DNA from: Rhizorhabdus histidinilytica | GTDB lineage: Bacteria > Pseudomonadota > Alphaproteobacteria > Sphingomonadales > Sphingomonadaceae | DNA: 64,000 bases | Direction: 5' to 3' | Assembly: GCF_900167915.1 (NCBI RefSeq) | Contig: NZ_FUYM01000008.1 | Location: 186,001 to 250,000, forward strand | Shown here: piece after piece, positions 51,275-60,709 of the stretch | How the letters are laid out: each line of letters begins with the position of its first letter | How positions within the stretch are numbered: the stretch's first letter is position 1 | Position numbers and translations under genes: made by a program | The notes under the pieces: model-generated | Databases searched by the model: none | The model's input: only the letters and a program-made list of their open reading frames with translations | What the model was told of the DNA's origin: nothing

Positions 51275-51449
51275 GCCGGGCCTCCGCCCGGCTTGGCTTC
51301 CTCGCATAAGCTCGGGCGCGCATTCGCGCTTGCGGAGCCTTAGCAGGCTCCGACGCAGAACTGATGCCGATGGAACGGGACGCGAAGCGTCCTGCAAGGC
51401 CGAACGGCCGCCCGAGCTTATGCGGATAGCCAAGGTCGCGGATGCGACC
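51275..51449. ncRNA. branched inverted-repeat element, candidate structured RNA
   Basis: A perfect 16-bp closing helix (51303-51318 with 51409-51424), extended by CTTGGCT/AGCCAAG (51292-51298 with 51428-51434), encloses three hairpins: CGGAGCCT/AGGCTCCG (51333-51352), GGACGC-GAA-GCGTCC (51378-51392) and GGCC-GAAC-GGCC (51398-51409). It is flanked by GCCGGGC/GCCCGGC (51275-51292) and GGTCGC/GCGACC (51434-51449). It lies between the convergent DUF465 and dksA genes. It could be a small RNA, a repeat-derived cruciform or a bidirectional terminator. Confidence 0.45.
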
Positions 51450-51469
51450 GCCGGCGCTTGAGGCCAAAC

Positions 51470-51496
51470 AAAAAAACCGGGCTCTATTCTTCCCGG
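51470..51496 (-). terminator. dksA terminator overlapping its stop codon
   Basis: On the minus strand CCGGG-N10-CCCGG is followed by seven T. The left arm and loop include the last codons and the TAG of dksA. Confidence 0.7.
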
Positions 51497-51951
51497 CTGA
51501 CCTTTTCGTTGCGTTCGTGGCGCTCCTGGGCCTCGACCGTCATTGTCGCGATCGGTCGGGCTTCGAGGCGGCCGAGCGAGATCGGCTCGCCAGTCACCTC
51601 GCAATAGCCATATTCGCCTTCCTCGATCCGGCGCAGCGCCGCGTCGATCTTGGAGATCAGCTTGCGCTGGCGATCGCGGGTCCGGAGCTCGATCGACCAG
51701 TCGGTCTCGCTCGACGCGCGGTCGGTTAGGTCGGGCTCGCGTAGCGAATCGATCTGGAGCTGCTGCAGCGTTCCCGCCGATTCCTTGAGGATGGAGTCCT
51801 TCCAGAGAAGGAGCTTCGCCTTGAAATAGGCGAGCTGCCGATCATTCATGAAAGGCTCGTCAGGCGAAGGCCTGTATCCGTCGTCCAGTTCTACCGTAGA
51901 CACGTTCACCGGTTCCCGACCATCCATACGCCCACTCAGCGACGATGCCAT
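51484..51951 (-). CDS. dksA: RNA polymerase-binding protein DksA
   Basis: 155 residues from ATG 51951 (GCGGAGAG upstream). MNDRQLAYFKAKLLLWKDSIL starts the coiled-coil, with the tip acidic pair DRASSETDWSIELRTRDR and the globular part GEYGYCEVTGEPISLGRLEARPIATMTVEAQERHER. Only the first of four zinc-finger Cys is kept, as in other alphaproteobacterial DksA. It modulates rRNA and stress transcription with ppGpp. Confidence 0.93.
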   Translation of the reverse strand: MASSLSGRMDGREPVNVSTVELDDGYRPSPDEPFMNDRQLAYFKAKLLLWKDSILKESAGTLQQLQIDSLREPDLTDRASSETDWSIELRTRDRQRKLISKIDAALRRIEEGEYGYCEVTGEPISLGRLEARPIATMTVEAQERHERNEKVSREE

Positions 51952-52037
51952 TCGACTCTCCGCTTTCGTCCGTCCACCCTTTGTCGGCCAATTGACCTGA
52001 CGCCATGGACGGCCCGCCGCGCCTATAGACAGCACAA

Positions 52038-52072
52038 CGCCCGCACACAAGCCGACAGGCTGTGCGCGGGCG
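52038..52072. terminator. terminator-like hairpin between two minus-strand genes
   Basis: CGCCCGC/GCGGGCG continues as CACA/TGTG and GCC/GGC around GACA. CAGATTTTT follows on the plus strand. It lies past the stop of the exported repeat protein. Confidence 0.5.
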
Positions 52073-52103
52073 CAGATTTTTGGGGATTATCCGTGCGGTG
52101 GGC

Positions 52104-52652
52104 TCAACCGGCCGGCGGCGTGGTCGACTTGACCGCGGCTTCGAGCTGCGCCTGGGTCATTCCGATCACCGGCCCGTTCGGCCCCTGCGCGATCGCATTC
52201 TTGGGCAGCTTGGCCTTGGCGTTCGGCGTGGCGATCGTCACCATGTCGCCCTCGATAGCCTCGATCGTGCCGACCGCGCCACCGCTCTGGTCGGTGACGG
52301 CGACGCCCGGCGCCAGCGACGCCAGGAACTGTTCCTGCTGCTGCTGCGAGGCGCCCTTCGCGGCCGCTTCCAACTCGGCCTTGGTCATGCCGATCAGCAG
52401 GCCCTTGTCGCTCTGAGCAAAGGCCGAGGTCGGCACGCTAGCCTTGACAGCGCCGGTGTCGATGACCGCGACGTCGCCATTCACCGATGCGATGGTGCCG
52501 ACGGCCCCGCCCTTCGCGTCCGAAACGCTGGCGCCCTGTGTCACGTTGACCTTCGCGGCGGCGGCTGGGGCGGCCTCCTGGGCAACGGCCGGGCCTGCGG
52601 CGATCGTCATCAGGGCAGTGGCAAGAAAGGCAGCTCGCAAAGTCACATCCAT
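52104..52652 (-). CDS. exported protein with two internal repeats
   Basis: 182 residues. The signal peptide is MDVTLRAAFLATALMTIAAG (cut near AVAQ). Two homologous units of about 65 residues follow: GASVSDAKGGAVGTIASVNG...GLLIGMTKAELEAAAK and GVAVTDQSGGAVGTIEAIEG...GPVIGMTQAQLEAAVK. Each has a PRC-barrel-like beta core and a short helix. No function recognised. It diverges from serS. Confidence 0.8.
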   Translation of the reverse strand: MDVTLRAAFLATALMTIAAGPAVAQEAAPAAAAKVNVTQGASVSDAKGGAVGTIASVNGDVAVIDTGAVKASVPTSAFAQSDKGLLIGMTKAELEAAAKGASQQQQEQFLASLAPGVAVTDQSGGAVGTIEAIEGDMVTIATPNAKAKLPKNAIAQGPNGPVIGMTQAQLEAAVKSTTPPAG

Positions 52653-52836
52653 ACTCCTCGCTATGGGTAAGGGGATTCCACCTATTGACGCCTGGATGGA
52701 GCCGCCTGTTCCACCCTTTTTCGGTCAGTCGACCCTCTGACGGGGCGAAATGACCTCATATCCCTTATGCTTCTCCACCCGAACTCGCCGCGCGCGGGCG
52801 GTTGCACGTGACGGGCTTCGGCGCCATAGGCGGGCC

Positions 52837-54114
52837 ATGCACGACATCCGCCTGATCCGAGAAGATCCCGCCGCCTTCGATGCCGCCATCGCCCGCCGGG
52901 GAGTCGAGTCGGCATCGGCCCGGCTGCTCGCGCTCGACGAGCGTCGCCGCGCGATCGCGACCGAATTGCAGGCCGCGCAGACCCGCCGCAACGAGGCGTC
53001 GAAGGCGATCGGCCAGGCCAAGGCGCAGAAGGACGAGACGACCGCATCCGCCCTGATGGCCGAGGTCGCGGCGCTGAAGGAGCGCATGCCCGCGCTGGAG
53101 GCCGAGGGCGCCGAGGTCGAGGCGGCGCTCGACGCCGCGCTCGCCGCGCTCCCGAACCTGCCCGCCGCGGACGTGCCCGACGGCGCCGACGAGCAGGAAA
53201 ATGCCGAGCAGCACCGCTGGGGTACCCCGCCCGCCTTCGCCTTCGAGGCGCGCGAACATGCCGATTTCGCGGGCCCGCTCGGTCTCGACTTCGAGGCCGC
53301 CGCCGCGATCTCGGGCGCGCGCTTCGCGGTGCTCAAGGGCGGCATCGCCCGGCTGCAGCGCGCGCTCGGCGCGTTCATGCTCGACCGGCAGACCGCGGCC
53401 GGCTTCACCGAGGTGATTCCGCCGCTGCTGGTCCGCGACGAGGCGGTGTTCGGCACCGGCCAGCTCCCCAAATTCGCCGAGGACCTGTTCCGCACCACCG
53501 ATGGCCGCTGGCTGATCCCGACCGCCGAGGTCAGCCTGACCAACATGGTCCGCGAGCAGATAGTGGCCGAGGCCGAGCTGCCGATGAAGCTGACCGCCCT
53601 CACCCCCTGCTTCCGCTCCGAGGCGGGTGCCGCGGGCCGGGACACGCGCGGGCTGATCCGCCAGCACCAATTCGAGAAGGTCGAGCTGGTCGCGATCACC
53701 ACCCCGGAACAGTCCGATGCCGTCCACGAGGCGATGACCAAGGCGGCCGAGGCGATCCTCGAGGCGCTCGGCCTGCCCTATCGCCGCGTCCTGCTCTGCA
53801 CCGGCGACATGGGCTTCACCGCGCGCAAGACCTTCGACCTGGAGGTCTGGCTGCCGGGCCAGGGCTGCTATCGCGAGATCAGCAGTGTCTCCAACTGCGG
53901 CGACTTCCAGGCGCGCCGGATGAACGCGCGCTATCGTCCGGCCGGCGAGAGCAAGGGCACCCGCTTCGTCCACACTCTCAACGGCTCGGGCCTCGCGGTC
54001 GGCCGCACCCTCGTCGCGGTGCTGGAGAATTACCAGCAGGCGGACGGTTCGGTGAAAATCCCGGAGGCGCTACTTCCCTATATGGGCGGGATCACCGAAC
54101 TGCGCCCGGCATGA
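52837..54114 (+). CDS. serS: seryl-tRNA synthetase
   Basis: 425 residues from ATG 52837 ([22 protein letters not shown]). The N-terminal coiled-coil arm is followed by the class II core: [11 protein letters not shown] (motif 1 region), [29 protein letters not shown] (motif 2) and [19 protein letters not shown] (motif 3). It charges tRNA-Ser and tRNA-Sec. It overlaps surE by four bases. Confidence 0.97.
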   Translation: MHDIRLIREDPAAFDAAIARRGVESASARLLALDERRRAIATELQAAQTRRNEASKAIGQAKAQKDETTASALMAEVAALKERMPALEAEGAEVEAALDAALAALPNLPAADVPDGADEQENAEQHRWGTPPAFAFEAREHADFAGPLGLDFEAAAAISGARFAVLKGGIARLQRALGAFMLDRQTAAGFTEVIPPLLVRDEAVFGTGQLPKFAEDLFRTTDGRWLIPTAEVSLTNMVREQIVAEAELPMKLTALTPCFRSEAGAAGRDTRGLIRQHQFEKVELVAITTPEQSDAVHEAMTKAAEAILEALGLPYRRVLLCTGDMGFTARKTFDLEVWLPGQGCYREISSVSNCGDFQARRMNARYRPAGESKGTRFVHTLNGSGLAVGRTLVAVLENYQQADGSVKIPEALLPYMGGITELRPA

Positions 54115-54875
54115 GGATCCTCCTCACCAACGACGACGGCATCCATGCGCCGGGCATGACCGTGCTCGAACGCATCGCCCGCACCTTGTCCGACGACATC
54201 ACCATCGTTGCGCCGACGAGCGAGCGCTCGGGTGCCGGACGGTCACTGACCCTGACCCGCCCGCTCCGCCTGCGCCAGCTCGGCGAGAAACGCTTCGCGG
54301 TCGCAGGTACGCCGACCGACGCGGTGATGATGGCGCTGGCGCGGATCATGAAGGACGCGCCGCCCGAGCTGATCCTGTCGGGCGTCAACCGCGGCGCCAA
54401 CCTGGGCGAGGACGTCAGCTATTCGGGCACCGTCTCGGCGGCGATGGAAGGCGCGCTCGCCGGCATCCCGTCGATCGCGCTGAGCCAGGTCTATGCCCGC
54501 GAGGGCGCCGGCCCGAACGTCAGCTTCGCGGCAGCCGAAGCGTGGGGCGAGAAGGTGCTGCGCCCGCTGCTCGACGCGTCCTGGGCGCCGCGCAGCCTGT
54601 ACAACATCAACTTCCCGGCGCGCGAGCCCGACGAGGTGCTCGGCATCCGCGTCGTCCCCCAGGGGCTGCGCGACTATGGTCAGACCGAGATCCTCCAGCG
54701 CACCGACCCGCGCGGCTTCGACTATTATTGGATCAAGCTCGCCGGCATGCCCCACACTCCGGCGCACAGCACCGACCTGGAAGCGGCGGCCGACGGCTGG
54801 GTGACGGTGACCCCGCTCCATTGCGACATGACCAACCACGCCGCGCTGGCCGCGACGACGACGTTGTACCGCTGA
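54111..54875 (+). CDS. surE: 5'/3'-nucleotidase SurE
   Basis: 254 residues. [14 protein letters not shown] (metal site), [10 protein letters not shown]-type (here [17 protein letters not shown]), [11 protein letters not shown] and [26 protein letters not shown] are intact. It hydrolyses nucleoside monophosphates in survival conditions. The usual pcm gene is missing between surE and the nlpD-like gene. Confidence 0.96.
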   Translation: MRILLTNDDGIHAPGMTVLERIARTLSDDITIVAPTSERSGAGRSLTLTRPLRLRQLGEKRFAVAGTPTDAVMMALARIMKDAPPELILSGVNRGANLGEDVSYSGTVSAAMEGALAGIPSIALSQVYAREGAGPNVSFAAAEAWGEKVLRPLLDASWAPRSLYNINFPAREPDEVLGIRVVPQGLRDYGQTEILQRTDPRGFDYYWIKLAGMPHTPAHSTDLEAAADGWVTVTPLHCDMTNHAALAATTTLYR

Positions 54876-54924
54876 TCGAAGCGAGCGGGGTGGCATCGTC
54901 GGCCAAGGCTGCTAACAGGGCGGC

Positions 54925-56085
54925 ATGGCTCCGCTGATCCGACGCTCGACGCCCGCCCTTCTGGTCATGCTGCTGGCCACCGCGTGCATTCCGGCGCCGG
55001 AACGTCCCGCGTCGACCCAGCGGCCGGCGCCCGCGCCGAGCGCGACACCGCCCAAAACCAAGCCGCCGCGCGTTACGAAGCGAGCCGCGACGCCGACTCC
55101 GGCGCCTGTCCCGGCTCCGCAACCCCAGGCTCCTCCCCCCCCACCTCCGCCGGCCGTGTCCGAAGCGGCGTCGCCTCCGCCTCCGCCCGCCTGGCAGATC
55201 CGCACGGTGACGCCGTCGGCGGTCGAGGTCTCCGCCCAGACCTATGTCGTGAAGCCCGGCGACACGCTGCGCGGCATTTCCGACAAGACCGGCGCCGCGT
55301 CGGAAGCGATTGCCCGGATCAACCGGATCGAACCGCCGTTCAAGATCCTGGTCGGCCAGAAGCTCAAGATCCCCGGCGGCCGCTATCACAAGGTCGGCAA
55401 GGGTGAGACCGGCATCGCCATCGCCCGTGCCTATGGCGTCGAATGGAAGCGGATCGCCGAGATCAACGACCTGGAAGAGCCCTATATCCTGCGCGACGGC
55501 CAACGGCTGCTGCTGCCCAGCCAGCGCGAGGTCGCGGGCATGTCGGCCGACGAGCGGGCAGCCGCCTTCCGGGTCGACATCGAGGACCTGATCTCGGGCT
55601 CCGAGCCCGCGCTCGCCACCAGCGAGCAGCCGGCGCCGCCGGTCCCGACCGCTGCAAAGCCGGTCGCCCCCACCGTCGCGGTCGCCGAGCCGTCACGCTT
55701 CGACGGGCGTTTCGCCTGGCCGGTGCGCGGGCCGGTGCTGCGCGGCTTCGGCCGCTATTCGAGCGGGCAGATCAACCAGGGGATCAACATCGGCACGCCG
55801 CGCGGCACGCCGATCGCCGCAGCCGCCGACGGCGTGGTCGCCTATGTCGGCCAGGACATTCCCGCTTATGGCACACTGGTCCTGCTTCGCCACGGCGACG
55901 GCTGGATCAGCGCCTATGGCTATGCCGACAGCATCACCGTGACGCGCGGTCAGAAGGTGGTGAAGGGCCAGACGATCGCGAAGAGCGGATCGAGCCCCTA
56001 CACGCCCGAACCGCAGCTCCATTTCGAGATCCGCAACGGGCTGAAGCCGGTCAATCCGCTGACCTACCTGCCGTCGCGGAGCTGA
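54925..56085 (+). CDS. NlpD-like LysM/M23 lipoprotein with degenerate peptidase
   Basis: 386 residues. Lipoprotein signal with lipobox LATAC (residues 17-21). A long Pro-rich linker is followed by a LysM (TYVVKPGDTLRGISDKTGA...GQKLKIPGG) and a second LysM-like unit (YHKVGKGETGIAIARAYG). The M23 domain (about 270-380) lacks the zinc ligands: NQGINIG replaces HxGxD and AYGYAD replaces the YxHL His; only LHFEIRNG is kept. Such proteins activate amidases and do not cut peptidoglycan. Operon with surE. Confidence 0.9.
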   Translation: MAPLIRRSTPALLVMLLATACIPAPERPASTQRPAPAPSATPPKTKPPRVTKRAATPTPAPVPAPQPQAPPPPPPPAVSEAASPPPPPAWQIRTVTPSAVEVSAQTYVVKPGDTLRGISDKTGAASEAIARINRIEPPFKILVGQKLKIPGGRYHKVGKGETGIAIARAYGVEWKRIAEINDLEEPYILRDGQRLLLPSQREVAGMSADERAAAFRVDIEDLISGSEPALATSEQPAPPVPTAAKPVAPTVAVAEPSRFDGRFAWPVRGPVLRGFGRYSSGQINQGINIGTPRGTPIAAAADGVVAYVGQDIPAYGTLVLLRHGDGWISAYGYADSITVTRGQKVVKGQTIAKSGSSPYTPEPQLHFEIRNGLKPVNPLTYLPSRS

Positions 56086-57796
56086 CGTCCCCCGGCATCG
56101 TTCGGCGCGCCGCGGCGACCGCGGCTTCGATCGTCGCCTTGAAGCGTGCATGGGGCGGACGGACGCCGTGCGCGAACAGCACGCGCCGGATCGTCGGGCG
56201 CGTTCCGGTCAGGTAGAGCGTCGCTCCCTGCCGCCCCGCCTTGCGTGCGAGCCCGGCGATCGTCGCCGCAGCGGTAGAATCGAGCAGTGGCACGTCGGAG
56301 AAGTCGACGACATAAGCCCGTGGCTGGCCACCGCCGACGCCGTCGAGCGCGGCCCCCACCGTCGCCGCCGCACCGAAGAAGAAGGCGCCCGATATCTGGC
56401 AGACCATGATCGACGGATCGGCCGAGAGCGCGGCGTCGTAGCGGGTGCGATCGCCGTCGGAGGTCCCGTCGTCGGCAACGTCGGCCGCCACGACCGGGCG
56501 GCCGCTCTCGACCTCGACCGCCTGCGCCATACGGTGGAGGAACAGCAGCGCGCCGAGCCCGAAGCCGACCAGGATACCGGTGGTGAGATCACGGAAGACG
56601 ACGAACAGGAAGGTCGCCACCAGCACCACCGCATCGCCGCGCGAGGCCCGCAGCAGCGTCGCGAACTCATGTTTCTCGGCCATGTTCCAGCAGACCATGG
56701 CGAGCACGGCGGCCAGCGCTGCAAGCGGAATGAAGCTGGCGAGCGGCGCGGCCACGAGCATCATCAGCAGCAGGAACAGCGAATGGAGCATGCCGGCGAC
56801 CGGTCCGCGCGCGCCGGCCCGCACATTGGTCGCGGTGCGGGCGATCGTGCCGGTGACGCAGATGCCGCCGAACAGCGACGAGCCGACATTGGCGAAACCC
56901 TGCGCAACCAGTTCGGCATTGGAGCGGTGGCGGCGGCCGGTCATGCTGTCGGCGACCACCGCCGACAACAGGCTCTCGATGCTGCCGAGCAACGCGAAGG
57001 ACAGCGCCGCCGGCAGCAGCGCGACGATCCGGTCGGGGGAGAGATCGGGCAGGTGCGGCACAGGCAGCGACCGGGGAATTCCGCCGAAGCGCGTCCCGAT
57101 CGTCTCGACCGGCAGCGCGAGCAGCGCCCCGAGGACGCTGGCGACGGCGATCGCGATGATGAAGGCCGGCCATTGCGGCCGGAACCGCCGAACCGCGACG
57201 ATGATCGCGAGCGAGAGCAGCGCGACCGCCACCGCCGCGCCGTTGAGGGTCGGCAACGCCAGACGCAGGGCCGCGAGCTTTGGCAGGATCGCGGCGGGCT
57301 CGGGCCCAGCCAGGGTGAGGCCCATCAACTCCTTGAGCTGACTTGCGAAGATCACGACGGCAATGCCCGAGGTGAAACCGACGGTCACCGGATAGGGGAT
57401 ATATTTGATGAAGGTGCCGAGCCGCAGGAAACCGATGGCGACCAGCATCAGCCCGGCCAGGAACGTCGCGAGGATCAGCCCGTCGACGCCGTGCCGCGCC
57501 ACCGTCGCGGCCACCAGGACGATGAAGGCGCCCGCCGGCCCGCCGATCTGGAAGCGGCTTCCGCCCAGCGCCGAGACGATGAAGCCGCCGACGATCGCCG
57601 TGTAGAGCCCGCGATCGGGCGTGACGCCCGAGGCGATCGCGATCGCCATCGACAGCGGCAGCGCGACGATCGCGACGGTGAAGCCCGCCAGCGCGTCGGC
57701 CCTGAGATCGGCGAGGCCGTAGCGGTCGCGCAGGATAGTGACGAGCTTGGGGGTGAACAGCTCGACGAAGCCGGGTTGGCGGGCCCGCACGGTCAT
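56051..57796 (-). CDS. SulP-family anion transporter with STAS domain
   Basis: 581 residues. Twelve or so membrane segments (ALAGFTVAIVALPLSMAIAI, FQIGGPAGAFIVLVAATVA, YIPYPVTVGFTSGIAVVIFA and following) then a cytoplasmic STAS domain (about 455-560, YVVDFSDVPLLDSTAAATIAGLA). It carries sulphate, bicarbonate or another anion. It starts inside the end of the XRE gene (ATGA-type overlap), and its last 35 bp overlap the convergent nlpD-like gene. Confidence 0.9.
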   Translation of the reverse strand: MTVRARQPGFVELFTPKLVTILRDRYGLADLRADALAGFTVAIVALPLSMAIAIASGVTPDRGLYTAIVGGFIVSALGGSRFQIGGPAGAFIVLVAATVARHGVDGLILATFLAGLMLVAIGFLRLGTFIKYIPYPVTVGFTSGIAVVIFASQLKELMGLTLAGPEPAAILPKLAALRLALPTLNGAAVAVALLSLAIIVAVRRFRPQWPAFIIAIAVASVLGALLALPVETIGTRFGGIPRSLPVPHLPDLSPDRIVALLPAALSFALLGSIESLLSAVVADSMTGRRHRSNAELVAQGFANVGSSLFGGICVTGTIARTATNVRAGARGPVAGMLHSLFLLLMMLVAAPLASFIPLAALAAVLAMVCWNMAEKHEFATLLRASRGDAVVLVATFLFVVFRDLTTGILVGFGLGALLFLHRMAQAVEVESGRPVVAADVADDGTSDGDRTRYDAALSADPSIMVCQISGAFFFGAAATVGAALDGVGGGQPRAYVVDFSDVPLLDSTAAATIAGLARKAGRQGATLYLTGTRPTIRRVLFAHGVRPPHARFKATIEAAVAAARRTMPGDVSSATAGRSAD

Positions 57797-58065
57797 GATC
57801 CGGCGCCCACCGGCCCGGCGGCCTGCTTCAACCGCACGCCGCGCCCCTGCCCGACGCTCGGCGCGTTGTTGCCGATCAGCTCGACCCCGGCGGCGTCGAA
57901 CGCCTCGACGATCTTGGTCAGCGTGTCGATCACGCCCCGGACCGTTCCCTCGCTCGCCTCCATCCGCTGGATGGTCGGCAACGACACGCCGGACATTTCG
58001 GCGAGCTGGCGCTGGTCGATTCCCAAAAGGGCCCTGGCGGCCCGCATCTGCGCAGCGGTGATCAT
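57793..58065 (-). CDS. XRE-family transcriptional regulator
   Basis: 90 residues with AGAGAGGTGGAG upstream. HTH: ITAAQMRAARALLGIDQRQLAEMSGVSLPTIQRMEASEG. The C-terminal part (VRGVIDTLTKIVEAFDAAGVELI) is common in short regulators. It is co-transcribed with the SulP gene and probably binds the palindrome at 58107. Confidence 0.9.
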   Translation of the reverse strand: MITAAQMRAARALLGIDQRQLAEMSGVSLPTIQRMEASEGTVRGVIDTLTKIVEAFDAAGVELIGNNAPSVGQGRGVRLKQAAGPVGAGS

Positions 58066-58106
58066 CGCTCCACCTCTCTGAACTCTTCCATATCATATAG
58101 CAGAAT

Positions 58107-58123
58107 TGATGTATAGAACATCA
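58107..58123 (-). promoter_or_regulatory. operator-like palindrome before the XRE gene
   Basis: TGATGT-N5-ACATCA, perfect, 42 bp upstream of the XRE start in an AT-rich stretch. A candidate autoregulatory site. Confidence 0.45.
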
Positions 58124-58159
58124 TTCATGGTGGTTTCAGCATCGATTGCCTATAGGCTC

Positions 58160-58258
58160 CGCTCATCCTGAGGAGGGACTGAGCCTTGGCGAAGGCCCGT
58201 CTCGAAGGTCCTTCGAGACGCCATTTCGCTTTCGCTCAATGGCTCCTCAGGATGAGCG
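58160..58258. repeat. CTCATCCTGAGGAG repeat, copy D
   Basis: CGCTCATCCTGAGGAGG faces GGCTCCTCAGGATGAGCG, with an inner CTCGAAGG-TCCTTCGAG palindrome. It is the most symmetrical copy, lying between the XRE gene and rimO. Confidence 0.8.
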
Positions 58259-58339
58259 GACACGGGAGCGCCAGATAAAAACTGCCCCCTCAGGACGGCA
58301 TCCTAAAGCCGAGCCTCGCAATTTTCCGAAAAAGCCACT

Positions 58340-59698
58340 ATGTGCGCGCCACCCATGGCAATCGAACTCCCCTCCCCGCCGAAGATCGGCATGGTTTCGC
58401 TTGGCTGTCCCAAGAACCTGGTCGACAGCGAACGCATCCTGACCAAGCTGCGATCGGACGGCTACGGCCTGTCGCCCGACTATGCCGGCGCCGACGTCGT
58501 CCTCGTCAACACCTGCGGCTTTCTCGACAGCGCCAAGGAGGAGAGCCTGGAGGCGATCGGCGAGGCGATCGCCGAGAATGGCCGCGTCATCGTCACCGGC
58601 TGCATGGGCGACGAGGCAGAGGCGATCCGCGCGCGCTTTCCCAAGGTGCTCGCGATCACCGGCGCCCACCAATATGAGGAGGTCGTGGGGGCGGTCCACG
58701 ACGCGGCGCCGGTCCCGCCCTCGCCCTATGTCGACCTCGTGCCCGAGGCGGGGCTCAAGCTCACGCCGCGCCACTACAGCTATTTGAAGATCTCCGAAGG
58801 CTGCAACCATCGCTGCAGCTTCTGCATCATCCCGTCGATCCGCGGCGATCTGGTCAGCCGCCGGCCCGACGCGATCCTGCGCGAGGCGGAGAAGCTGGTC
58901 GCGGCGGGCACGCGCGAGTTGCTCGTGATCAGCCAGGACACCTCGGCCTATGGCCTCGACCTCCGGCACAAGGCCTTCCCGCTGAAGGGCGGCGGCGAGG
59001 TCCGCGCGCACATGACCGATCTCGCGCGCGAGCTGGGCAAGCTCGGCGCCTGGGTGCGGCTCCATTATGTCTACCCCTATCCGCATGTCGACCATGTCAT
59101 CCCGCTGATGGCGGAGGGGCTGATCACCCCCTATCTCGACATCCCGTTCCAGCACGCCAGCCCCCCGGTGCTGAAGGCGATGAAGCGGCCCGCGAACGAC
59201 GCGAAGGTGCTCGAACGGATCGCCGGCTGGCGCGCGATCTGCCCCGACATCGCGATCCGGTCGACCTTCGTGGTCGGCTTCCCCGGCGAGACCGAGGAGG
59301 ATTTCCAATATCTGCTCGACTGGCTCGACGAGGCGCAGCTCGACCGGGTCGGCGCCTTCCGCTTCGAGCCCGTGGCCGGTGCCGCCGCCAACGACCTGCC
59401 CGGCGCAGTGCCCGAGGAGGTCAAGGAAGAGCGCTACGCCCGGATCATGGCGAAGACCGCGGCGATCTCCGCCGCCAAGCTCGCCGCCAAGGTCGGCCGG
59501 ACGCTGGACGTGATCATCGACGCGGTCGACGATGAAGGCGGCGCCACCGGCCGCTCGCAGGCCGACGCGCCCGAGATCGACGGCGAGGTCCACCTGCGGG
59601 ATGCGGGCGGGCTCGAACCGGGCGATATCGTCGCGGTCGAGATCGAGGATGCCGACGAGCACGACCTGTTCGGGGTTCCGGTGGCTGCGACGCGCTAA
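58340..59698 (+). CDS. rimO: ribosomal protein S12 methylthiotransferase RimO
   Basis: 452 residues (or 447 from ATG 58355). The UPF0004 domain has Cys in SLGCPKN, NTCGFLD and TGCMGDEA; radical SAM motif CNHRCSFC; C-terminal TRAM domain (VDVIIDAV-type, here [29 protein letters not shown]). It methylthiolates Asp89 of S12. A single gene. Confidence 0.95.
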   Translation: MCAPPMAIELPSPPKIGMVSLGCPKNLVDSERILTKLRSDGYGLSPDYAGADVVLVNTCGFLDSAKEESLEAIGEAIAENGRVIVTGCMGDEAEAIRARFPKVLAITGAHQYEEVVGAVHDAAPVPPSPYVDLVPEAGLKLTPRHYSYLKISEGCNHRCSFCIIPSIRGDLVSRRPDAILREAEKLVAAGTRELLVISQDTSAYGLDLRHKAFPLKGGGEVRAHMTDLARELGKLGAWVRLHYVYPYPHVDHVIPLMAEGLITPYLDIPFQHASPPVLKAMKRPANDAKVLERIAGWRAICPDIAIRSTFVVGFPGETEEDFQYLLDWLDEAQLDRVGAFRFEPVAGAAANDLPGAVPEEVKEERYARIMAKTAAISAAKLAAKVGRTLDVIIDAVDDEGGATGRSQADAPEIDGEVHLRDAGGLEPGDIVAVEIEDADEHDLFGVPVAATR

Positions 59699-59710
59699 AC
59701 CGGGTTCAGC

Positions 59711-60709
59711 TCAACCCCAAAGGCTGGGCCGGGCCGGATAGGCCACTCCGCGATCGAAGCGGACCGGATCGTCGCGATCGGCGGCGAGGAGCAGCGGGCC
59801 GTCGATGTCGACCCAGCGGGCCTGCTGCGCGGCGAGGATCGCCGGCGCGATGCCGAGCGAGGTCGACAGCATGCAGCCGACCATCAGCTCCAGCCCCAGC
59901 GACCGCGCCTCGACGGCCAGCGCGAGCGCCTCGGTCAGCCCGCCCGCCTTGTCGAGCTTGATGTTGATCGCCTGGTAGCGTCCGACGCAGCGCGCGAGAT
60001 CGGCGCGGTCCTGGCAGCTTTCGTCGGCGCAGAGCGGGATCGGCGAGCGCAGGCCGTCGAGAAGATGGTCCTCGCCGACCCGGACCGGCTGCTCGATCAG
60101 CTCGACACCATAGGGCAGCAGCGCCGCCGCCTCGGCGACCACGTCGCGCCCCGTCCAGCCTTCGTTGGCATCGACGATCAGCCGCGCCTCTGGAGCGCCC
60201 CGACGGACCGCAGCGACGCGGTCGATGTCGCCCTCCCCGGCCAGCTTGAGCTTGAGCAGCGGATAGACCGATGCGGCCGCGCGCGCGTCCGCTTCCATCC
60301 GCTCGGGCTCGCCGAGCGAGATGGTGAAGGCCGATTGCACCGGCATCGGCTCCGCCAGACCCGCCAGTGACCAGGCGGGGCGGCTGGTCCGCTTCGCGTC
60401 GATATCCCATAGCGCGGCATCGATCGCGTTGCGCGCGGCCCCGCGCGGCATCGCGCGCAGCAGATCCTCACGGCCGATGCCCCCGGCGATCGCGTCCGCC
60501 ATCGTCTCGGCCTGCGCAAGCACGCTCTCGGCGCTCTCGCCATGATAATAGATCGCGGTGGCCTCGCCTCGCCCGCGATGGCCGGCTTCGGATATCTCGA
60601 CGACGACCACGTCAACCTGCGTCTTCGCGCCGCGCGCGATCACGAAGCTGCCGGCCACTGGCCAGGTCTCGATCCGCGCGACGAGCCGCCGCCCCCCAAT
60701 CGTCGGCAT
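59711..60709 (-). CDS. dipeptide epimerase-like enolase-superfamily protein
   Basis: 332 residues. Catalytic Lys pair region LLKLKLAGEGD (KxK), metal ligands in LIVDANEGW, ELIEQPV and CADESCQ, and the second Lys in AINIKLDKAGGL. The last is typical of L-Ala-D/L-Glu epimerases. The start overlaps the previous stop (TGATG). Its role in peptidoglycan peptide recycling is inferred. Confidence 0.9.
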   Translation of the reverse strand: MPTIGGRRLVARIETWPVAGSFVIARGAKTQVDVVVVEISEAGHRGRGEATAIYYHGESAESVLAQAETMADAIAGGIGREDLLRAMPRGAARNAIDAALWDIDAKRTSRPAWSLAGLAEPMPVQSAFTISLGEPERMEADARAAASVYPLLKLKLAGEGDIDRVAAVRRGAPEARLIVDANEGWTGRDVVAEAAALLPYGVELIEQPVRVGEDHLLDGLRSPIPLCADESCQDRADLARCVGRYQAINIKLDKAGGLTEALALAVEARSLGLELMVGCMLSTSLGIAPAILAAQQARWVDIDGPLLLAADRDDPVRFDRGVAYPARPSLWG

